23,954 nt of DNA from Actinophytocola sp036402745 (GCF_036402745.1 NZ_DASWSJ010000154.1:1-23954); one strand, 5' to 3'; shown: positions 15,710 to 22,872, counted from the stretch's first letter. Notes: a model not told the origin generated them from the letters alone. Made by a program: numbers and translations.

Positions 15710-15906
15710 CTCTGGTCACCTCCGCCCCGCCGGGTGCCATTGGCAGCACACGGTGGCGCAAGTTGACCTTTGAAGCAAGCTTTGCGTAGCCATTGTTGCG
15801 CTCAACGCGACCAGATTGTCCTCGATTGCGCAGTACAACCGTCCGGGACGACCATTCGCCGAGACGGCGGTTCCTCGGCCGGACCGGCCGCCTAGGGTAG
15901 GCAGAC
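15710..15906. promoter_or_regulatory. Divergent control region, ABC importer versus copper operon
   Basis: On the plus strand TAGGGT (15893-15898) stands 8 nt before ATG 15907, a leaderless-type -10. In the middle, the motif TTGCG(C/T) recurs at about 15782, 15794 and 15826 and in reverse (GCGCAA) at about 15757. One copy lies in an 11-bp palindrome GCAA-GCT-TTGC (15775-15785). These repeats are candidate regulator sites. A clear sigma-70 promoter for the minus-strand operon could not be assigned. Confidence 0.4.
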
Positions 15907-16455
15907 ATGGGCCGACGGACGACCGACGGTGCGCACGGCGCACGTGGTTGGCTCCTCGCGTCGTGCTCCGCCGCGCTGGCCGTCGCCGCGCACGGAACCG
16001 CGGGCGGGACGCTGTCCGACGCGGCCCTCACCGCCCTGCTCACCACCGTCCTCGCCTGGGGTGGCGCCACACTCGCCCGGCGCGGCGGGCTGCTCACGCT
16101 GGTCGGCGTGCTCGGGGTCACCCAGGCCGCCCAGCACATGCTGCTCACCCAGATCGCCGGCAGCTCCCACCTGCACATGCTCGAACCGCCGCCGGTCAAC
16201 GGCTGGCTGATGTTCGCCACGCACGTGGTCGCCACGCTCGCGTCCGCCGTCCTGCTGCTGCGCGCGGACGCGGCCCTCGCCGCCGTCGGCGCGGCGGCCG
16301 CCTGGCTGGCCGGCCGGCTCCAGGCGCTGTGCCCGGCCCCGCCGCGGGCCGCGCTCCAGTACGTCTCCACGAGCGTCCCGGCCCGGCCGGGGCCGCTGCT
16401 CGAAGTGCTGTTACGCCGGGTCAGTCCCCGGCGCGGCCCACCCGCTCGCTCCTGA
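15907..16455 (+). CDS. Histidine-containing membrane protein heading a copper operon
   Basis: A 182-aa integral membrane protein with about five hydrophobic segments (14-32, 38-56, 61-80, 101-118, 121-139) and a Pro/Arg-rich cytoplasmic-type tail. Histidines lie at or near helix ends: His29, His77 (QHMLL), His88 and His90 (SHLHM) and His106 (THVV), together with Met78 and Met91. With YcnI, CopC and CopD genes following on the same strand, a copper-handling role is a reasonable inference. I recall similar unnamed proteins next to these genes in other actinomycetes but no family name. The start is supported by a -10 box 8 nt upstream. Confidence 0.8.
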   Translation: MGRRTTDGAHGARGWLLASCSAALAVAAHGTAGGTLSDAALTALLTTVLAWGGATLARRGGLLTLVGVLGVTQAAQHMLLTQIAGSSHLHMLEPPPVNGWLMFATHVVATLASAVLLLRADAALAAVGAAAAWLAGRLQALCPAPPRAALQYVSTSVPARPGPLLEVLLRRVSPRRGPPARS

Positions 16456-16470
16456 ACCGGCAAACCCCAG

Positions 16471-16493
16471 CGACGTACCGACGCGGTGCGTCG
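16471..16493 (+). promoter_or_regulatory. Hairpin between membrane protein and YcnI-like genes
   Basis: CGACGTACC (16471-16479) pairs with GGTGCGTCG (16485-16493) through nine base pairs including one G-U, around the loop GACGC. It sits in the only sizeable gap of the copper operon (72 nt). It has no T-run, so it may be an mRNA processing or stabilising element or a DNA-level site; which is unknown. Confidence 0.35.
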
Positions 16494-16527
16494 TTCACCC
16501 ACCTTCTCTTCAGGAGCCACTTCAGGT

Positions 16528-17301
16528 ATGTCCACCAACGGGTTCAGAAAGGCCGGCGCGACCGTCGGCATCGCCGTCGCCACGGGCGCGGTCCTGCTGC
16601 TCGGCAGCGGCATCGCGTCGGCGCACGTGACCGCCAACATCATCGGCGAGTCGGCCGCGCAGGGCGGCTACAGCAAGATCACCTTCCGGGTGCCGAACGA
16701 GGAGCCGACCGCCGGCACCATCAAGCTCGAGGTCGCCCTGCCCGCCGACGCGCCGATGAGCTCGGTGCGGCCCAAGGCGGTGCAGGGCTGGAAGGCCTCC
16801 GTCATCAAGACCAAGCTGGCCAAGCCGATCGAGTCGCACGGAGCCACGATCACCGAGGCGGCCAGCTCGGTCACCTGGACGGCCAACCCCGGCGTGCGGA
16901 TCAACCCCGGCGAGTTCGCCGAGTTCGAGCTCTCCGTGGGCCCGCTGCCCGAGACAGACCAACTGGTGATGCCCACGACCCAGACCTACGAGGGCAACAA
17001 GGTCGTGAAGTGGGACGCGCCGCCGCCGGCCGAGGGCGCCGCGGAGCCGGAGCACCCGGCCCCGGTCGTCGCGCTCGCGGCGGCCGACGCGAGCGGCGAC
17101 CACCACGCGCCCGCGGCACCCGCCGCCGACTCCCACGGCGTCGAGAACACCGCCGCCACCACGTCGACCAGCGACGACACCGCCCGCTGGCTCGGCGGCG
17201 CGGGTCTCGTGGTTGGCGCGCTCGGCCTCGGCTTCGGCGTCGGCGCCACGCTGCGGGCCCGCCGGGCGGTGGCCGCGAACAAGGTCGGCGGCGAGCAGTG
17301 A
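16528..17301 (+). CDS. ycnI: YcnI-like (DUF1775) copper-binding membrane-anchored protein
   Basis: A 257-aa exported protein. The signal peptide ends in ASA (30-32), so His33 becomes the N-terminal residue, as in the YcnI family, where an N-terminal histidine with nearby acidic residues and a tryptophan binds Cu(II). The beta-sandwich domain runs to about residue 163 and includes Trp117 and the FAEFELSVGPLP motif (130-141). A His/Ala/Pro-rich linker (170-215, with DHH and DSH) may add weak metal sites. A single C-terminal helix (222-240) and a basic tail anchor it. AGGAG lies 11 nt before the ATG, a rather long spacing. The stop overlaps the copC start by 4 nt. Confidence 0.92.
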   Translation: MSTNGFRKAGATVGIAVATGAVLLLGSGIASAHVTANIIGESAAQGGYSKITFRVPNEEPTAGTIKLEVALPADAPMSSVRPKAVQGWKASVIKTKLAKPIESHGATITEAASSVTWTANPGVRINPGEFAEFELSVGPLPETDQLVMPTTQTYEGNKVVKWDAPPPAEGAAEPEHPAPVVALAAADASGDHHAPAAPAADSHGVENTAATTSTSDDTARWLGGAGLVVGALGLGFGVGATLRARRAVAANKVGGEQ

Positions 17302-17846
17302 GGAAGCTCGCCCTCGTCGTCGCGGTGGCCTGCCTCGCCCTGGTGGGGCTGGCCACCCCGGCGTTCGCGCACAACACGCTGATCAGCAGCAACCCGGCCA
17401 ACCAGACCACCGTGCCGCAGAGCCCGCCAACGGTCCACCTGACGTTCGACGAGCCGGTGCAGGACGGCACCGGGCTCAACACGATCACCGTCAGCGGCCC
17501 GGGGAACACCACCTGGGCCACCGGTCCGGTCGTGGTCGTGGGCAACGTCGTCAGCGCGCCGCTGCACGAGCTCGGCCCGGCCGGGGACTACCGGATCGCC
17601 TACCGGATCGTCTCCGCCGACGGGCATCCGGTCACCGGCGAGGTGATGTTCACGCTGGCCACGGCCGGCAAGGGCAGCCCGGCCACCGGCCTGTCGAACG
17701 CCGGCGGCACCAGCGGCAGTGCCGCGAGTGGCTCGTCCGGCGGCGGTAGCGGCCTGCCGATCTGGGTGTGGATCGCCGGTGCGGTGGTGCTGCTCGGCGC
17801 CGGGCTCGTCGTGGCCCTGCGCATCGGGGGCAAGCAGCCGCGATGA
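17298..17846 (+). CDS. copC: CopC-family periplasmic copper-binding protein
   Basis: A 182-aa protein starting at GTG 17298 within the GTGA overlap. The signal peptide is cut after AFA, leaving His25 first. With Asp108 and His110 (SADGHP) it gives the usual Cu(II) site of CopC proteins; methionine-rich Cu(I) loops are absent, as in Cu(II)-only types. The CopC beta-barrel covers 25-123. A Gly/Ser linker and a C-terminal helix (154-176) with a basic tail anchor it to the membrane. It is directly coupled to copD (ATGA overlap), so it probably hands copper to CopD for import or buffering. Confidence 0.94.
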   Translation: MRKLALVVAVACLALVGLATPAFAHNTLISSNPANQTTVPQSPPTVHLTFDEPVQDGTGLNTITVSGPGNTTWATGPVVVVGNVVSAPLHELGPAGDYRIAYRIVSADGHPVTGEVMFTLATAGKGSPATGLSNAGGTSGSAASGSSGGGSGLPIWVWIAGAVVLLGAGLVVALRIGGKQPR

Positions 17847-18856
17847 CCCGGGCCCGGACCACCGCGCCCGCGCGGTTCCACCTGGTCACCGCGCTGGTCG
17901 CGGCGGCGTTGGCCGGCATGACGATCGGCCTCACGCTGACCGCGGCCCAGCCGGTGCCGGGGGTGACCGAGCCGGACTCGGTGGTCCGGTACGGCCTGCC
18001 GGTCGTGCGGGTGCTGCTCGACCTGGCCGCCGTGGCGACCGCCGGGCTGAACCTGCTGCCGATCCTGATCGGCTACGACCGGCCCAAGCACGCCGAGCTG
18101 GTGCTGGGCGGCGCGCGGCGGGCGGCCTCCGTCGCCGCGCTCGCGTGGGCGCTCGCCGCGCTGCTGACGCTGGTCATGCAGACGGCCGAGGTCAACCCGG
18201 GCTCGGGCGTCTCGCCGGCCGCGGTGGTCGACTACGTGGCCGAGGTCGGCGCGGGCAAGGCGCTGGTGTTCGTCGCCGTGGTGGCGTTGGGGTCGTTCGG
18301 CCTGGGCCTCGGGTCGGTGCGGTTCGGCGAGTCGGTGCCGGCCGAGCTGCGGACCGCGGTCGCGTTGTTCGGCCTGCTGCCGCTTCCGGTCACCGGGCAC
18401 GCCACCAACTTCCAGTGGCGCGACCTCACGATGATCTCGCTGGAGCTGCACGTGCTCGGCGCGGTGGCGTGGACCGGTGGGCTGGGCGCCGTGGTGGTGC
18501 TGCTCGCGACCAACCGGACGTTGCTGGCCACCGCGCTGCCCCGGTTCTCCCGGCTCGCCACCGTCTGCCTCGCGGTGGTGGCGGCGACCGGTCTGCTCAA
18601 CGCGGTCGTCGAGCTGACCGCGAGCCAGGCTCTGGTCGACGCCCTCTTCGGCACCGGCTACGGCATGCTCATCCTGCTGAAGCTGACCTGCCTCTGCCTG
18701 CTCGCCACGCTGGGCGCGAACATCCGCTGGCGGCTGATGCCGGGGATCGTGCGGCACCAGCGGACCGCGCTCCTCGGCTGGGCGGCGCTGGAGCTGTCGG
18801 TGATGGGCCTCGCGTTCGGTTTCGCGGTGGTGCTCAGCCGCGCCCCGGTCGCATAG
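17843..18856 (+). CDS. copD: CopD-family copper transport membrane protein
   Basis: A 337-aa polytopic membrane protein with about eight hydrophobic segments. The motif LELHVLGAVAWTGGLGAV (about 203-220) is characteristic of CopD and related YebZ/PcoD proteins. Conserved histidines, including the one in this motif and His194 in VTGHATNF, are candidate copper ligands. Translation is coupled to copC through ATGA. Together with YcnI and CopC it forms a copper acquisition or tolerance unit; the direction of transport is not decided by sequence. Confidence 0.93.
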   Translation: MTRARTTAPARFHLVTALVAAALAGMTIGLTLTAAQPVPGVTEPDSVVRYGLPVVRVLLDLAAVATAGLNLLPILIGYDRPKHAELVLGGARRAASVAALAWALAALLTLVMQTAEVNPGSGVSPAAVVDYVAEVGAGKALVFVAVVALGSFGLGLGSVRFGESVPAELRTAVALFGLLPLPVTGHATNFQWRDLTMISLELHVLGAVAWTGGLGAVVVLLATNRTLLATALPRFSRLATVCLAVVAATGLLNAVVELTASQALVDALFGTGYGMLILLKLTCLCLLATLGANIRWRLMPGIVRHQRTALLGWAALELSVMGLAFGFAVVLSRAPVA

Positions 18857-18872
18857 CCGGTACCGGCCGGCT
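18855..18872 (+). terminator. Possible hairpin after copD
   Basis: AGCCGG (18855-18860) and CCGGCT (18867-18872) flank six bases, overlapping the copD stop, and are followed by a short pyrimidine run TTCT. This is a weak terminator candidate. I see no gene in the rest of the gap to 19017. Confidence 0.25.
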
Positions 18873-19017
18873 TCTACTCGCTCGCGCCGGAATCGGTTGC
18901 ACGAACAGCCCCTCGGAAACGGCGAACGGCCGCAACGACCGCTCGTCGTGCCGACGGCTGGTGTGTACCGAACCACAGGGTGTCGCCGGTCTCTCGGACC
19001 TACCTGGCGGCGAGTGG

Positions 19018-19326
19018 TCAGTCCTGCTCGGTGAACTGCGCCGACGACAGGCTCGACCGGCGGCGGATGACCGCGATCCGGGACACGTGTCCGACGCCCC
19101 TGCGCTCGAGCTCGCGGCGGGTGATCCAGCCGGCGGCGTGATGGCGGTAGGCCTGGGAGAGCATGACCAGCTCGGCCAGGAAGTCGGCGGCCCTGTGCCG
19201 GTGCGCCTCGGGGAGCCGCGCGACGAGGGGCAGCTGGTCGGCCACCACCTGGTCCAGCACGCGCGCCGATGCCAGCGCGCGCCGTGCGCGCCGACTCGAT
19301 CTGGTCACCTGCCTGCGCCTAGCCAC
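19018..19326 (-). CDS. Unknown 102-aa basic protein
   Basis: A 102-aa Arg-rich protein from GTG 19326 (GAGGTGG about 9 nt upstream). The first 18 residues are strongly basic. Residues 18-75 look helical and end in MLSQAYRHHAAGWITRRELERRGVGHVSRIAVIRRR, which suggests a small nucleic-acid-binding or regulatory protein, but there is no family match that I recognise. Codon use looks normal for the window. An alternative GTG start lies six codons in. It is transcribed away from the phosphotransferase/regulator operon region, with 214 nt of non-coding DNA between them. Confidence 0.6.
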   Translation of the reverse strand: MARRRQVTRSSRRARRALASARVLDQVVADQLPLVARLPEAHRHRAADFLAELVMLSQAYRHHAAGWITRRELERRGVGHVSRIAVIRRRSSLSSAQFTEQD

Positions 19327-19359
19327 CGGGATGAACCACCTCGTTCGGGGAACGGGAGA

Positions 19360-19389
19360 GGCTTACCTCAACCGAGCGTAGCGTGCCAA
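19360..19389 (-). promoter_or_regulatory. Possible sigma-70-type promoter of the 102-aa gene
   Basis: On the minus strand TTGGCA (19389-19384) and TAAGCC (19365-19360) are separated by 18 bp, putting the transcript start about 25 nt before GTG 19326. The -10 is imperfect. The rest of the gap to 19540 holds only small hairpins: TCACCC-GAAG-GGGTGA at 19413-19428, and GACCCG/CGGGTC at 19519-19542 just after the next gene. Confidence 0.3.
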
Positions 19390-19540
19390 TCAGGAACGTC
19401 CACTCCGGCCTGTCACCCGAAGGGGTGAAATCCGACGTGACCTGCGAAGACGCCCTGGTGAGCACGGCATGTCCACCCAGGACTTCGTACGCCGGCCACG
19501 CAGTGTTACGACACAGAGGACCCGAGTTGGGCCGAACGGG

Positions 19541-20467
19541 TCAGGTGTAACGAGCCCATCTGGCGGATCGGTCGCCCCGCCGGACGTCGGCAAGCCTGCG
19601 GAACAGCTCCGGCCGCACCTCCGGCCGGCTCGACAGGATGGGCAGGACGCTGGTGATGAGCTTGAGCTCACGCACCTCGCGGAGCACCGGGAAGCCCTCC
19701 CAGCGGGTGACGTCGAACCCGTAGGAGCGAACCAGCTCGCGGTAGCGCCCTGCCGGCTCGCCGAACCGCACGACGCCGACCGCGAGCGGGGTGAGGTCCC
19801 ACTCCGGCGGGCCGAGGCTCGCGGAGTCGAAGTCGCACAGCACGGGCCCGGCCGGGCTCGGGATGAGGTTGCCCAGGTGCGCGTCGCCGTGCAGCAGCGA
19901 CGTCGGCAGCACGTACTCGACGGCGGCCAGCCGGGCGCTCACCTCGTCACACCGCTCCCGCAGGAACGCCAGGTCGGCGGCGCCCAGCCCGTCCGCCTCG
20001 CCGATGCGCCTGCGGACGTCGTCGAGCGGTTCCCAGGCGGGCAGCGGGAAAGAAGCCTCGGGCAGCTCGTGCAGCAGGCGCAGCAGCTTGGCGAGGTCGC
20101 GGCCACGGGCCTTGCGACCGCCGTGCGGGACGGTCTCCCAGACGGTGGCCAGGTACTCCCCGGCGGCCACCGGCTGGACGATGCCGGGCACCAGCCGCAC
20201 GGCCGGCAGGTCGTGCGCGGCGAGCCAGGTCGCCACCCGGACGACCTTGTCGACCCGGTGGCGCAACGCGTTGGACGCGACGATCCGCACCACGACCGGC
20301 ACGCCGGCCAGCTCGAACACCGCGTTGTTGGTGCACCGCAGCAACCGCGCACCGGCCGGGTCCAGGCCGGCCGCGGCACACACGGCTGTGAGGGCCTCGG
20401 CGAGGTTGTCGGGGGAGAACTGACCGCCGCGGCCCGGGGCCATGTCCGACGTGGACGTCGCGGTCAT
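19541..20467 (-). CDS. APH-like phosphotransferase
   Basis: A 308-aa protein of the aminoglycoside phosphotransferase/protein-kinase-like superfamily. The catalytic loop HGDAHLGN is at 193-200 and the metal-binding DFDS at 212-215, followed by GPPEWDLTPLA (219-229), all typical. The N-lobe position usually held by the ATP-binding lysine reads VVVRI, with Arg61. The substrate is unknown: the superfamily includes antibiotic, choline, sugar and protein kinases. ATG 20467 has AAGG about 8 nt upstream and lies 17 nt after the HTH regulator stop, so the two are very probably cotranscribed. Longer upstream frames run through the regulator gene and are discarded. Confidence 0.88.
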   Translation of the reverse strand: MTATSTSDMAPGRGGQFSPDNLAEALTAVCAAAGLDPAGARLLRCTNNAVFELAGVPVVVRIVASNALRHRVDKVVRVATWLAAHDLPAVRLVPGIVQPVAAGEYLATVWETVPHGGRKARGRDLAKLLRLLHELPEASFPLPAWEPLDDVRRRIGEADGLGAADLAFLRERCDEVSARLAAVEYVLPTSLLHGDAHLGNLIPSPAGPVLCDFDSASLGPPEWDLTPLAVGVVRFGEPAGRYRELVRSYGFDVTRWEGFPVLREVRELKLITSVLPILSSRPEVRPELFRRLADVRRGDRSARWARYT

Positions 20468-20484
20468 CGTGCTGCCTTGTCGAG

Positions 20485-21864
20485 TCAGGACACGTCTGCG
20501 TCGTAGAACCTGCTGATGGTGTCGGACAGCTCCCGGGCGTCGGTGTAGTTGCGCCGTTTGTCCGCCTCGGCCTTGAGTGGCAGCAGGCGGTCCTTGACGC
20601 GCCGGGATTTCAGGTGTTGGGCGAGGTCGACGGCCTGGTGGCCGATCTTGGCCCCGTGGTCGATGTCGCCGTCGAGCAAGTGGTTGGTGGCCAGGAAGCT
20701 CAGGTTGAACGCCTTGCTCCGGGCCATGTCGTCGCCGTAGGAGCCGATGGCCCGGTGCAGTGCCGGGATGGCGTACTTGGTGTGCTTCGCGTCCACCTGC
20801 TGGGCCAGCACCGTGTGCACCGTGCCGATCATGGCGTAGACGTCGTCCTCGTTGAAGAACTTCACCCAGTCCTCGGCCTCGCCCGCGTTGGCTCTGGCGA
20901 ACTCGTCGCGGGTGCGGCCGATGAGCTTCATGGTCTGGTCCTCGTGGCCCATCATCGCGTAGGCCCAGGCCTGGTTGGCGCAGATGACCGCCACGGCCAG
21001 CTCGGAGCCCGACTCCTGGGCGGCGATCTGGCCGAGCTGGAACATCTTCAACGCGTCGTCCGGGGCCTCCTTGTGCAGGTAGACCCGGCCCATCCGGTAC
21101 AGGATGTTGGCGACCAGCTGGTTGGAGTCCCCTGCCTTGGCGAGCTCGAGAGCCCGCCCGAAGTGGTTGCGCGCCGAGTCGATCAGTCCGATGTCGAACG
21201 AGGTCCAACCGGCCAGGTTGTGCAGGTCCGCGAGTGCCACGTGCAGGCGTTGCTTGACCACGTCCGAGCCGGACGCGGACAGCATCTGCTGTCCCCACGA
21301 GAGCTGGGCGACGACGGCGTCCCGGCAGAACCCCCCGCCGTACTGGTAGTCCAGCGAGCGGAGCGCTCTGGTGGCCGCCTCGACCTGGCGGACATCGGTC
21401 ATTCCGATCCGACCAGGAGCGGGGGTCAACACGGGGTTGGACACCCACGATCCTGAGTCCGCGCCGAGTACATGCGCACCCACCGCGACCGCGGCGGCAT
21501 GCGCAAGAAACTTGCGACGCTTCACGTTCTCCGGCTCCTCAGCCTCCGGGGCTTCGCGCGTCCCGGCCACTCGGGCGGCCGTGACTTCGTCGTACGCGAG
21601 GCCCATGTATCCCCTAGGGACACCCAGGCCGTCGGCGATCCGCACCAGGACGTCGTAGGCCATGACCTGACGACCCTTGAGGATCTCCGACACCTCGGAC
21701 TGTGACTGACCGGTCATCGCCGCGATCTGGCGCTGTGACACGCCTCTACGTCGCAGCAGCTTGTAGATCGTGCTGACCTCCCGCGCCGCGAGCGCTGGTC
21801 GCATCTCCTGGTCTTCCCATGCATCCGATGTAACGGAAGAGCTCTGAGATCCGATGGAGTTCAT
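20485..21864 (-). CDS. HTH regulator with Tat-like segment and TPR-like repeats
   Basis: A 459-aa regulator. Residues 28-88 contain an XRE-type helix-turn-helix (VSQRQIAAMTGQSQSEVSEI, 42-61). Residues 114-136 read VKRRKFLAHAAAVAVGAHVLGA: twin arginine plus a hydrophobic stretch resembling a Tat signal or membrane segment, but placed internally. The C-terminal ~300 residues are helical TPR-like repeats (for example SARNHFGRALELA, ALKMFQLGQIAAQ, AIPALHRAIGSYG). Such proteins are common and multicopy in Pseudonocardiaceae and Streptomyces, often linked to development or secondary metabolism. ATG 21864 has GAGGGGG 4 nt upstream; -10 TACATT lies at 21904-21899. Specific targets are unknown. Confidence 0.88.
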   Translation of the reverse strand: MNSIGSQSSSVTSDAWEDQEMRPALAAREVSTIYKLLRRRGVSQRQIAAMTGQSQSEVSEILKGRQVMAYDVLVRIADGLGVPRGYMGLAYDEVTAARVAGTREAPEAEEPENVKRRKFLAHAAAVAVGAHVLGADSGSWVSNPVLTPAPGRIGMTDVRQVEAATRALRSLDYQYGGGFCRDAVVAQLSWGQQMLSASGSDVVKQRLHVALADLHNLAGWTSFDIGLIDSARNHFGRALELAKAGDSNQLVANILYRMGRVYLHKEAPDDALKMFQLGQIAAQESGSELAVAVICANQAWAYAMMGHEDQTMKLIGRTRDEFARANAGEAEDWVKFFNEDDVYAMIGTVHTVLAQQVDAKHTKYAIPALHRAIGSYGDDMARSKAFNLSFLATNHLLDGDIDHGAKIGHQAVDLAQHLKSRRVKDRLLPLKAEADKRRNYTDARELSDTISRFYDADVS

Positions 21865-21898
21865 TCCGCCCCCTCACAGTCCGCTGGGCGTCAGCAGC

Positions 21899-21904
21899 AA
21901 TGTA
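21899..21904 (-). promoter_or_regulatory. -10 box of the HTH regulator gene
   Basis: TACATT on the minus strand fits TAnnnT. It would start transcription near 21892, leaving a leader of about 27 nt that contains the GAGGGGG ribosome site. No clear -35 is seen at 17 bp. Confidence 0.4.
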
Positions 21905-22009
21905 TGCGCACTTCACAAGCCACGAGAAGTCCGAATCGGTGAACCTGATCGGTCCGACCGAAGTCCAGCGACCGCTCACCGTGGGACGACCGCCGATCGG
22001 CGCTATGAC

Positions 22010-22046
22010 GCACCAATCTGTGTTCTCAGGCACCAATGTAGTTGGT
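22010..22046. promoter_or_regulatory. Operator-like direct and inverted repeats
   Basis: GCACCAAT occurs at 22010-22017 and again at 22030-22037, 20 bp apart, i.e. on the same face of the helix. The second copy is part of a perfect inverted repeat ACCAA (22032-22036), five bases, TTGGT (22042-22046). The site lies in the 216-bp region between the HTH regulator and the divergent small genes and is a natural candidate for binding by that regulator. Inferred. Confidence 0.45.
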
Positions 22047-22080
22047 TGTAAGCGTACGAGCACGGAGGGAATCAGCGACT

Positions 22081-22377
22081 GTGGAACTGGTGAGGACAGC
22101 CGTGACCGCAGCGCCGGCGCCAGCCCGACACATCGCAGGCGAGGACCGGGGCACCGCGGACCATCGCGGCGACCTCCACGGCTCCGCGCTTGGCCGCCAG
22201 GTCTGGCGGATCAACTGCGGGGACGTCGTCAACAGGGAACGCTGCCTCACCGTGCTCGTCGAACGCAATCGGGTGGTCCTCGTAGGACCGCCGGGCGAAA
22301 CCGCGGTACTGACCACTGGCCAGCTCGGCCAGCTGCGTACCGCGCTTCGTGAGGCCGCCGAGCAGGCGGAAAGGTGA
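22081..22377 (+). CDS. Small DUF397-like protein
   Basis: A 98-aa protein from GTG 22081 (GGAGGG about 12 nt upstream; a GTG at 22090 is also possible). After a disordered Ala/Pro-rich N-terminus, residues 40-92 follow the pattern W...CG....CLTVLVERNRVVLVGPPGETAVLTTGQLGQL, i.e. Trp, Cys46, Cys55, two strands and a final helix, similar in layout to DUF397/BldB-type small proteins that often accompany XRE regulators in actinomycetes. The resemblance is by eye and may be only structural. It is divergent from the HTH/TPR regulator and 7 nt before the next gene, so probably in one operon with it. Confidence 0.65.
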   Translation: MELVRTAVTAAPAPARHIAGEDRGTADHRGDLHGSALGRQVWRINCGDVVNRERCLTVLVERNRVVLVGPPGETAVLTTGQLGQLRTALREAAEQAER

Positions 22378-22384
22378 GGTTTCG

Positions 22385-22756
22385 GTGGACGAGATACTCG
22401 GGCAGGTGCTGCGCAACGCGGTGTGGGAGCGGCTCGACATGCTCTCCGAGCTTGCCAACCGCGCAGACGCGCCGTCCCTGCTGTCCGTGGCCCGTTCCGA
22501 ACTCCCAAGGCTGACCGAGGGCTGGCGAGCCATGCTCGCCGCGCACGAGCCGGACGACCGGGGCAACTGCCCGGCGTGCTCGTCCCGGTGGCGTCAGCAG
22601 AAGGCGCCCTGCTCTGTGTGGCAGGCGGCCTACGAACACCTCGTGGCGGGTGGTCTCGCCCCGAACCCGAACAACGCCAGGCACGCGATCGCCGACCCCG
22701 CCCCCACGGCGAAGGCCCGGTCCGCGTCGCCCGGCCGGCTGGCGAGCGCCAGGTAG
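22385..22756 (+). CDS. Small protein with a possible CCC/H metal site
   Basis: A 123-aa protein from GTG 22385, with AGGTGAGG ending about 5 nt upstream, which decides the start over the ATG 12 codons earlier. Residues 1-50 are helical. Then His54, Cys62, Cys65 and Cys76 in HEPDDRGNCPACSSRWRQQKAPC could form a compact zinc site, followed by SVWQAAYEHLVA. The C-terminal 35 residues are disordered. I have a general memory of similar CPxCxxRWRxxKAPC proteins in Pseudonocardiaceae but know of no function. Its pairing with the DUF397-like gene and the divergent regulator suggests a regulatory accessory role. Confidence 0.7.
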   Translation: MDEILGQVLRNAVWERLDMLSELANRADAPSLLSVARSELPRLTEGWRAMLAAHEPDDRGNCPACSSRWRQQKAPCSVWQAAYEHLVAGGLAPNPNNARHAIADPAPTAKARSASPGRLASAR

Positions 22757-22817
22757 GACCGGCGACCAAAGGCCCCCGTGACCCCGCACGGTTGTGTGGC
22801 CAGCGGTCGCCTGATGG

Positions 22818-22872
22818 ACCGGCGGTTCGCTTCGTCAGCACCCCCGAGCTCGACGAACACCGGGCCGCCGGT
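22818..22872 (+). other. Nested hairpin with a C5 loop
   Basis: Outer arms ACCGGCGG (22818-22825) and CCGCCGGT (22865-22872) enclose inner arms TTCGTC (22831-22836) and GACGAA (22852-22857), with a 15-nt loop containing CCCCC. It lies after the 123-aa gene and 43 nt before the next hairpin. It may be the 3' end of that mRNA or part of the same RNA element. No T-run follows. Confidence 0.35.

Noticed and set aside
18857..19017. Possible gene between copD and the 102-aa gene
   Set aside because: Frames there are only extensions of shadows of copD, without a start signal or plausible composition.
19541..21448. 635-codon extended version of the phosphotransferase
   Set aside because: The extension lies out of frame across the HTH regulator gene; ATG 20467 starts the conserved part.
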